DNA of 11,098 bases, from contig JAJYEK010000112.1 in the NCBI GenBank assembly GCA_021785795.1, positions 1 to 11,098 on the forward strand, in the 5' to 3' direction. Made by a program: the position numbers and the translations under genes. Every line of letters begins with the position of its first letter. Within the stretch, counting starts at the first letter, position 1. This document shows, one piece after another, positions 6,461-11,098 of this stretch. The notes under the pieces were generated by a model, which saw nothing but the letters and a program-made list of their open reading frames with translations, did no database searches and was not told where the DNA came from. Source of the stretch: Pseudomonadota bacterium. GTDB lineage: Bacteria > Pseudomonadota > Gammaproteobacteria > Acidiferrobacterales > UBA6901.

Positions 6461-7687
6461 ATGGCTGATAGGCCCAGTCGTGTCCTGATCCTTGTCGAGA
6501 ACCTGCCATCGCCTTTCGACCGCCGTGTCTGGCAGGAGGCCGGCACGTTACACGCGAATGGTTACGAGGTATCCATCATTTGTCCCACCGGCAAGGGCTA
6601 CGAACAGCGTTACGAGGTGATCGACGGCATTCACATTTATCGCTACGCGCTGCCGTTCGAGGCGACCGGGGTTGCAGCCTACCCGCTCGAATACAGCCTG
6701 GCCTTGTTCCATACGTTCCGTCTGTCCTGGAAGGTATTCTTCACACGCGGGTTCGACGTGATTCACGCCTGCAACCCGCCGGATCTGCTGTTTCTCATCG
6801 GCGGATTTTTCAAGCTGTTTTTTCGGAAGAAATTCATATTCGATCACCATGACATCTGCCCCGAACTGTACGAGGCCAAGTTCGGGTGCCGTGGGTATCT
6901 GTGGAGCCTTATGGTGTGGCTGGAACGCATGACCTTCAGGACTGCGGACGTGTCTATCGCCACTAACGAGTCCTACCAGAGGATCGCCATCGAACGGGGC
7001 GGCATGGCGCCCGATCGGGTATTCGTGGTGCGCAGCGGACCTAAACTCGACCGGCTGAGGATCCTGCCGCCGACGCCCGAGTTGAAATGCGGTCGTAGAT
7101 ACCTGGTCGGTTACGTCGGGGTCATGAGCAAGCAGGAGGGCATCGAGTATCTGCTCAAGGCGGCACGGTACTTAATCAGAGACATGGGCCGGGATGATGT
7201 GCATTTCGGTCTCGTCGGAGGGGGCACCGCTCTTCGCGACCTGCAGCGGATGGCGGCGGACCTCGGGATTTCGGACCGTGTCACCTTTACGGGTCGAGTC
7301 TCTGACCAGACGCTGCTCGAGATGCTCAACACGGCCGATGTCTGTGTGAACCCGGATGCCGCCAATCCCATGAACGACAAATCGACCATGAACAAGATCA
7401 TGGAATACATGGCGCTCGGCAAACCGATCGTGCAGTTCGATCTGACCGAAGGGCGTTTTTCGGCGCGGGAGGCCTCGCTCTATGCCGCGCCGGATGATGC
7501 GGTCGATCTGGCCCGGAAGATCGCCGAGCTTCTGGACGACCCGGACCGGCGGGCACGCATGGGCGAATTCGGCCGGCATCGCGTGCTGAATGAACTGGAG
7601 TGGCGCTATGAGGAACCAAAATTACTGGCGGCCTACCAGCGCTGTTTCGGGGGATCCAATGACGCCGATGCCATTCGTCCGGCTTAG
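6461..7687 (+). CDS. Family 4 glycosyltransferase (GT-B fold)
   Basis: This cytoplasmic or membrane-associated enzyme would add a sugar from a nucleotide donor to the growing lipid-linked repeat unit. The 408-residue protein starts MADRPSRVLILVENLPSPFD and has the LPSPFDRRVWQEA acceptor-side motif (15-27) typical of WbuB/CapM-like GT4 enzymes. It then has HACNPPDLLFL (102-112), FDHHDICPE (128-136), the donor domain from YVGVMSKQEGIEYLLKA (218-234), FGLVGGGTA (249-257), VTFTGRV (274-280) and NDKSTMNKIMEYMALGKPIV (305-324), which carries the conserved glutamate of the nucleotide-binding region. There is no signal peptide; a short hydrophobic patch (109-122) may touch the membrane. Donor and linkage cannot be told from sequence. 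A 165-bp gap separates it from asnB, with no clear terminator and no strong ribosome binding site, so co-transcription is likely but unproven. Confidence 0.9.
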   Translation: MADRPSRVLILVENLPSPFDRRVWQEAGTLHANGYEVSIICPTGKGYEQRYEVIDGIHIYRYALPFEATGVAAYPLEYSLALFHTFRLSWKVFFTRGFDVIHACNPPDLLFLIGGFFKLFFRKKFIFDHHDICPELYEAKFGCRGYLWSLMVWLERMTFRTADVSIATNESYQRIAIERGGMAPDRVFVVRSGPKLDRLRILPPTPELKCGRRYLVGYVGVMSKQEGIEYLLKAARYLIRDMGRDDVHFGLVGGGTALRDLQRMAADLGISDRVTFTGRVSDQTLLEMLNTADVCVNPDAANPMNDKSTMNKIMEYMALGKPIVQFDLTEGRFSAREASLYAAPDDAVDLARKIAELLDDPDRRARMGEFGRHRVLNELEWRYEEPKLLAAYQRCFGGSNDADAIRPA

Positions 7688-7865
7688 CCTGATCAGGGCC
7701 CTCTGAAACGACCCTCTGGCCGAAAGGTTTTTCGTTGCCCCGGACACCGGTGTGCCCCGCCCTGTCTGCGGGAAACGGTTGAGTGACGGCCGGGGATCTG
7801 CAGGTTCCGGGTGCTCTTGTGCGACGTGCCGATCGGCAGAGTGCTTCGTGCCGGCACCACCGGGG
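7688..7865. other. Convergent intergenic region between glycosyltransferase and initiating transferase
   Basis: 178 bp between two convergent stops. It contains a direct repeat CCCTCTG ... CCCTCTG (around 7699-7717), a weak GGCC-GAAA-GGTT hairpin followed by a T5 run (7718-7732), and palindromes ACACCGGTGT and GCCGATCGGC (7828-7837). The GAAA-loop hairpin with its T-run is the best candidate for a terminator of the plus-strand operon, but the stem is short and uses G-U pairs. I see no gene here. Confidence 0.4.
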
Positions 7866-9248
7866 CTAATACGCCTTATGCCGGTCCTTGAAGAGGACGA
7901 CCAGCGTACGCAGGATGATCCGGAGATCGAACCCGAGCGACCAGCTGCGCATATAGTCGACATCGTAGCATACGCGCTGCTGCATTTTTTCCAGCGCCTC
8001 GGTCTCCCCGCGGTAGCCATTGACCTGCGCCCAGCCGGTGATCCCGGGCTTCACCTTGTGCCGCATCATGTAGCCCTGGATCAGCTTGCGGTATAGCTCG
8101 TTGTGTGCGACCGCATGGGGACGCGGACCCACGATGCTCATGGACCCTTGCAGGACATTCAGGAACTGCGGCAGCTCATCTAACGAGGTGCGTCGCAAGA
8201 ACCCCCCGAAGGGGGTGATACGCGTGTCATTGCGAGTGGCCTGGCGGATCTCGGCGCCATCTTCGCAGACGTGCATGGTGCGGAACTTGTAGACCATGAT
8301 GGGTTTTCCATCGAGCCCGTAGCGGCGCTGCCGGAAGAGGATCGGCCCCCGGGGCGAGGTGATCTTGATGCCGAGTGCAATCAGGAGCATGAGCGGGGAG
8401 ACCAGGATCAGGATCAGCGTCGCGAGCACAAGGTCCGACAGGCGCTTGTTCAGCACATCGACGCTCGAGAGCGGGGTCTCGCGCAGCGCCAGTACAGGCG
8501 TGCCGTCGATCGCCACAAAGTGCGCCTGGATCAGATTGAACAGGAACAGATCCGGCGCGTAATAAACGGAAACCGTGGTATCGTCGAGCGCATCCAGGAT
8601 GTACTTGATGCGGGACTGGGCCGCCATGGGCAGCGTGATCAGCACGATGCCGATACCCTGCTCCTCGACGTAACGCGGAAGCGCCGCAAGCGTGCCGATC
8701 ATCCTTTTGCGCGCCTCAGGGGCCTGACGCTCAGGCCCGCGGTCGTCGCAGAATCCCATAAACTGCATCATGAGGTGCGGGTTGCGCTCGATCTGGCGCG
8801 CGAGCCGCACGCCGAGATCGTTGCTCCCGGCGATCACGAGTTTGCGCGCGCCCCCGCGCCGGTGACGCTTCTTGATCCACGTGCGCGCCCCCAAGTGGGC
8901 AGTCCATTGGACAAATGGAGTGGCCACGAACCAGTCGGCCATTGTGCTTGCGCTGTAGCGGTCGGTGAAATGTGCGGCATATCCGAGAAACATGAGGATA
9001 CCGATCGTGATCACCCAGCCGGTCAAGATGCGCGCAATCAGTAATCCCTGCTTGCGGCGGATAGCCCCTTCAAACACGTCGAGATCGTCGAAGACGAGCG
9101 AGGCGATGAAGAATGCGACTACGGCCAGTACGAGGTCATAGCTGGTGAACCGGTGACCCTGGATGCGCAGGACGGCGTACAGGGTCAACACGACCGCGCC
9201 CGGGTCGATTGTCCTGCGCAATGCCGTAATGAGGGGTGTCTCGTTCAT
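7866..9248 (-). CDS. Undecaprenyl-phosphate glycosyl-1-phosphate transferase (WcaJ-like initiating transferase)
   Basis: This inner-membrane enzyme starts repeat-unit synthesis by moving a sugar-1-phosphate (often glucose-1-P) from a UDP-sugar to undecaprenyl phosphate. From ATG 9248 (MNETPLITALRR) it has 460 residues; a GTG at 9272 would add eight poorly conserved residues. The N-terminal half has hydrophobic membrane segments (about 17-28, 38-53, 70-90 and a short one near 105-120) and a CoA-binding-like Rossmann domain (KLVIAGSNDLGVRLARQI, 136-153; GFCDD, 165-169). A further membrane helix at about 270-295 precedes the catalytic bacterial sugar transferase domain: FRQRRYGLDGKPI (305-317), YKFRTM (320-325), RRTSLDELPQ (352-361), VGPRPH (373-378) and KPGITGWAQVNGYRG (400-414). 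Length and layout match the WcaJ/Wzx-dependent class with five membrane segments. It is transcribed against the rest of the cluster and probably has its own promoter at 9303-9308. Confidence 0.93.
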   Translation of the reverse strand: MNETPLITALRRTIDPGAVVLTLYAVLRIQGHRFTSYDLVLAVVAFFIASLVFDDLDVFEGAIRRKQGLLIARILTGWVITIGILMFLGYAAHFTDRYSASTMADWFVATPFVQWTAHLGARTWIKKRHRRGGARKLVIAGSNDLGVRLARQIERNPHLMMQFMGFCDDRGPERQAPEARKRMIGTLAALPRYVEEQGIGIVLITLPMAAQSRIKYILDALDDTTVSVYYAPDLFLFNLIQAHFVAIDGTPVLALRETPLSSVDVLNKRLSDLVLATLILILVSPLMLLIALGIKITSPRGPILFRQRRYGLDGKPIMVYKFRTMHVCEDGAEIRQATRNDTRITPFGGFLRRTSLDELPQFLNVLQGSMSIVGPRPHAVAHNELYRKLIQGYMMRHKVKPGITGWAQVNGYRGETEALEKMQQRVCYDVDYMRSWSLGFDLRIILRTLVVLFKDRHKAY

Positions 9249-9302
9249 AGGGTGTTCTCGACCGCGCCCCACCGGGACGCCCCTGTCGAGAAGGCTTCAT
9301 CC

Positions 9303-9308
9303 ATTATA
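9303..9308 (-). promoter_or_regulatory. Candidate -10 box of the initiating-transferase promoter
   Basis: On the minus strand this reads TATAAT, an exact sigma-70 -10 hexamer, which would place the transcription start near 9296 and leave an untranslated leader of about 48 bases before ATG 9248. A good -35 is missing at 17 bp; TTGACG (9321-9326) is well matched but only 12 bp away. The site may be activator-dependent, or the -10 match may be fortuitous. Confidence 0.4.
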
Positions 9309-9351
9309 GTGGTACTCGCCCGTCAATGGGACGCAAAAACAATGCCAAGAA

Positions 9352-9369
9352 CCCCGCGTACCGGCGGGG
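9352..9369. terminator. GC-rich hairpin upstream of the initiating-transferase promoter
   Basis: CCCCGC (9352-9357), loop GTACCG, GCGGGG (9364-9369). On the plus strand T5 follows at 9375-9379; on the minus strand the stem is followed by TTCTTGGCATTGTTTTT. It could end minus-strand transcription arriving from the autotransporter side before the new promoter at 9303. Neither T-run directly abuts the stem, so this is a weak terminator call. Confidence 0.3.
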
Positions 9370-9380
9370 ACAGGTTTTTG

Positions 9381-9458
9381 CTCACAATGAATCATGAATA
9401 AGAATAGTATTATATATTGATTATTAATCTCACACGCAGCATTATTCAGGGGGGGGGG
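9381..9458. other. AT-rich island followed by a G10 tract
   Basis: Bases 9381-9446 are strikingly AT-rich in an otherwise GC-rich window (for example AGTATTATATATTGATTATT). They are followed by ten G residues in a row at 9449-9458. There is no gene inside. Such a patch could be a promoter or protein-binding region, foreign DNA, or the border of an insertion; the G10 run is also a place where base-calling errors are common. Confidence 0.5.
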
Positions 9459-9482
9459 CTGAGTCTGCGCCGGGGATTGGGA

Positions 9483-9496
9483 TCGATCATGATCGA
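9483..9496. repeat. 14-bp perfect palindrome beside the transposase remnant
   Basis: TCGATCATGATCGA is its own reverse complement; another GATCGAT follows at 9504-9510. Being just before the transposase remnant's ATG, it may be part of an insertion-element end or an operator, but it is built of GATC/CGAT units that could arise by chance. Confidence 0.5.
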
Positions 9497-9499
9497 GGC

Positions 9500-9633
9500 A
9501 TGGTGATCGATATGAACGACGAGCAATTGCGTACTCTGGGGGATGTCAGAAGTTTCTGGACGGGACTGTGGCGATGGATCTCGCGGTAGCGGCCGGGGAG
9601 CGATAGGCATTCATTGCCCGCACCGTGCGGCGC
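9500..9633 (+). pseudogene. Transposase/integrase N-terminal remnant, frameshifted
   Basis: From ATG 9500 the frame reads MVIDMNDEQLRTLGDVRSF. Then, in a different frame from 9553, it reads FLDGTVAMDLAVAAGER, a TAG (9604-9606) and AFIARTVRR. Spliced together this resembles the N-terminus of DDE-type integrase/transposases that begin MNDEQLRTLE-x-VR-x-FL-x-GT...ER-YAFI-x-RT-x-RRFGY. The copy is dead: it has a frameshift of one base near 9550, a nonsense codon where a Tyr is expected, and homology is lost after about 9633, so all catalytic residues are gone. I recognise the family from memory of its N-terminal pattern, not by a search. It marks past insertion-element activity at this edge of the cluster. 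Confidence 0.5.
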
Positions 9634-9818
9634 AGTGTTCCCCGGCAGTCTAGAGAAAGGCCGCCCCCGGCAACGGGAGGAGGGCACCCCCGTGCACACT
9701 TCCAGACCCGGCTCGCCGATCTCGCACGATCATGCGCAACACCCGGCACGCCACACGCCGATGAAAACGCTCCACCACGATCCCGTCCGGCGGACGCCGC
9801 GCCCCTTAAGCAGAACCC

Positions 9819-9840
9819 GCCCCGAGCAGCGCGTCGGGGC
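9819..9840 (-). terminator. Inverted repeat 3' of the autotransporter
   Basis: GCCCCGA (9819-9825) and TCGGGGC (9834-9840) form a 7-bp stem with an 8-base loop, 16 bp past the autotransporter stop in its transcription direction. No T-run follows, so it is not a classic intrinsic terminator. It may protect the 3' end or assist termination. Confidence 0.3.
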
Positions 9841-9856
9841 GATGTCCCGCAGACCC

Positions 9857-11098
9857 TCAGAACCGATACCGCCCCAACAGGTTGAAGGTATTGAGGTACG
9901 TCGGACCCCCAAACGTGCCGTCATAGGCGAGCCGTGCCGCCCACGGCCCGTGGCCCGTGACGGTGACCCCGGCACCGACATCGAGACTCGCCGCCGGGGC
10001 GATCTCGCTCACGGCGGTGGCCTGGGTGAGGCCCAGGGTCTCGGTGGTGGTCAGTGCCCGGTTGCCCAGCGTGCCCGTGCCCCCGAGTTCGACCCACGGG
10101 ATGATGGTCAGGGTGGGTTCCGTGAGATCGATGCCGGTGCGCACGCCGCCGGTGACGGCCCCGAGGTTACCGGTCTGGCCACTGTAGGCGAGATCCAGCG
10201 ATCCGGCCCCCTGTTCACTAAAGCCGTTCAGGTGGGCATGCAGATAGGTGGCACGGCCATAGGGCATGAGAAACGCCGAGCCCCGCGGGATCAGGTACTG
10301 GACCTGGACGCCACTGTCGGTAAACCAGCCGCTGGTGGCACCGGTCGCCACCAGCCCGGTGGGGACGAGGGTGCGTTGGCTGTCCTGCGACAGCCCCCCG
10401 GCGCCGACACTGGCCGACACCCGTAACGCCCCGCGGGTATAGATGCCGTACCCATAGACCCCGAAGGACTGACCGTTCAGGGTCTGCTGGGCGGTGGTCG
10501 TCGTGGCCCCCAGACCCGAGAACGCCGCCCCGACCACCAGGTGACGGGACAGCGCCTGACCGTCCCCCGTCATCCCGCCGAAGTCCGCGACCGAGGCGCC
10601 ATTGGCCTGACCGGAATCCCCGATCCCCTTCAGCCACGCGCCTTGATGCAACGCCGTGAAGTGCGGGGTCGCCCCGCCCATCGATTGCGCCCCATCGAGG
10701 GCCGTGGACAAGGCCCCCAGGAGGCTTTGGTTCACGATATAGGGATTGTCGGCGACCCCGATCCCCGAGGTGAAGGCCAATCCCGGACCGCCCTGGACAC
10801 CGGGGGTCGCGATCAGGGCCAGCACCACATCATTCGTGCCATAGCGCACCTGCGGGGTGAGATAGGCGGCAAAGGCGGGATTATAAGTCGTCTGGCTAAA
10901 GGTCCCGGTGACGCCGCTCGCGGCGTGGAGGATGTCGTAGCTCTCCCCTACGGTGTAGGTCCCGGAATCCACTTGAACGGCGAGGCTGCCGGCTAAAGCC
11001 GCAGTCCCCGTGACGCTCAGTTGGTCATACCCCACCCCGGGGGTCGTATCATTCGGGGTGACTTCGATGGCGAGTGTACCGTTGGCCGCCTGGGTGTA
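9857..11098 (-). CDS. Autotransporter outer-membrane beta-barrel protein, C-terminal part (5' end outside window)
   Basis: The minus-strand frame is open from the window edge to TGA at 9857-9859, giving 413 residues, so the GTG at 11033-11035 is internal rather than the start. The first 120 residues are passenger-like, rich in Gly, Thr, Val and Ala, with the GTLAIEV...YDQLSVTGTAALAGSL pattern of the beta-helix end and autochaperone region. From about WLKGIGDSGQANG onward comes an autotransporter-type barrel: alternating amphipathic strands, a GDGQ-type segment (TGDGQALSRHLVVGAAFS), IIPWVELGGTG, and a terminal strand NTFNLLGRYRF ending in the C-terminal Phe that the BAM machinery recognises. 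It would insert in the outer membrane and export its passenger, which is not visible here. It has no evident functional tie to the polysaccharide genes beyond both being surface structures. Confidence 0.88.
   Translation of the reverse strand, partial: YTQAANGTLAIEVTPNDTTPGVGYDQLSVTGTAALAGSLAVQVDSGTYTVGESYDILHAASGVTGTFSQTTYNPAFAAYLTPQVRYGTNDVVLALIATPGVQGGPGLAFTSGIGVADNPYIVNQSLLGALSTALDGAQSMGGATPHFTALHQGAWLKGIGDSGQANGASVADFGGMTGDGQALSRHLVVGAAFSGLGATTTTAQQTLNGQSFGVYGYGIYTRGALRVSASVGAGGLSQDSQRTLVPTGLVATGATSGWFTDSGVQVQYLIPRGSAFLMPYGRATYLHAHLNGFSEQGAGSLDLAYSGQTGNLGAVTGGVRTGIDLTEPTLTIIPWVELGGTGTLGNRALTTTETLGLTQATAVSEIAPAASLDVGAGVTVTGHGPWAARLAYDGTFGGPTYLNTFNLLGRYRF

Noticed and set aside
8271..9044. 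257-codon plus-strand open frame opposite the initiating transferase
   Set aside because: Antisense to conserved WcaJ-like coding sequence; its composition (many Asp, Arg, His, Gln) is typical of a shadow frame.
9614..10426. 270-codon plus-strand open frame overlapping the autotransporter
   Set aside because: Mostly antisense to the autotransporter barrel; rich in Pro, Arg and Gly with no motif.
1..11098. CRISPR arrays, tRNA or rRNA genes
   Set aside because: I saw no regularly spaced short repeats, no tRNA-like cloverleaf and no rRNA signature on either strand.

Overview
The window is GC-rich and compactly coded. It looks like a Gram-negative proteobacterium, probably gammaproteobacterial: it carries an outer-membrane autotransporter beta-barrel, an undecaprenyl-phosphate glycosyl-1-phosphate transferase, and an AlgD-type GDP-mannose 6-dehydrogenase. 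I cannot name a genus from the sequence alone. Most of the window is a surface-polysaccharide (EPS, capsule or O-antigen type) gene cluster, flanked on both sides by eroded mobile-element or accessory debris.

Bases 1-1306 are a scar region. The window opens inside the 3' end of an AlgD-like nucleotide-sugar dehydrogenase, which stops at 326. About 860 bp further on, a fragment of the same gene is repeated almost identically (141 bp with three mismatches) and then breaks off abruptly at base 1000. Between the two copies lie a short zinc-ribbon-like reading frame with a good ribosome binding site and, on the minus strand, the C-terminal remnant of a HigA-type antitoxin. From 1001 to 1306 I see no convincing gene.

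Bases 1307-7687 hold five plus-strand genes: cysQ (PAP phosphatase), cysC (APS kinase), a CapK/PaaK-like adenylate-forming enzyme, a class-II glutamine-dependent asparagine-synthase homologue, and a family-4 glycosyltransferase. The spacing between the first four is tight: 4 bp between cysQ and cysC, 69 bp between cysC and the capK-like gene (same reading frame), and a TAATG stop/start overlap into asnB. These four look co-transcribed. A 165-bp gap precedes the glycosyltransferase. CysC makes the sulfate donor PAPS and CysQ removes the PAP left after sulfate transfer, so the pair suggests sulfation of the glycan, although no sulfotransferase is visible here. The CapK-like and AsnB-like proteins both belong to families that adenylate carboxyl groups, and AlgD makes a uronic acid. 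Amidation or another carboxyl modification of uronic residues is therefore an attractive but untested idea.

Bases 7866-9248 (minus strand) encode the WcaJ-type initiating transferase that would load the first sugar onto undecaprenyl phosphate. It converges on the glycosyltransferase and has its own likely promoter near 9303. Bases 9249-9856 contain a hairpin, an AT-rich island, a G10 tract, a 14-bp palindrome and the frame-shifted start of a transposase/integrase. From 9857 to the window end (minus strand) runs the C-terminal part of an autotransporter: the end of the passenger and the beta-barrel, with its N-terminus beyond the window.
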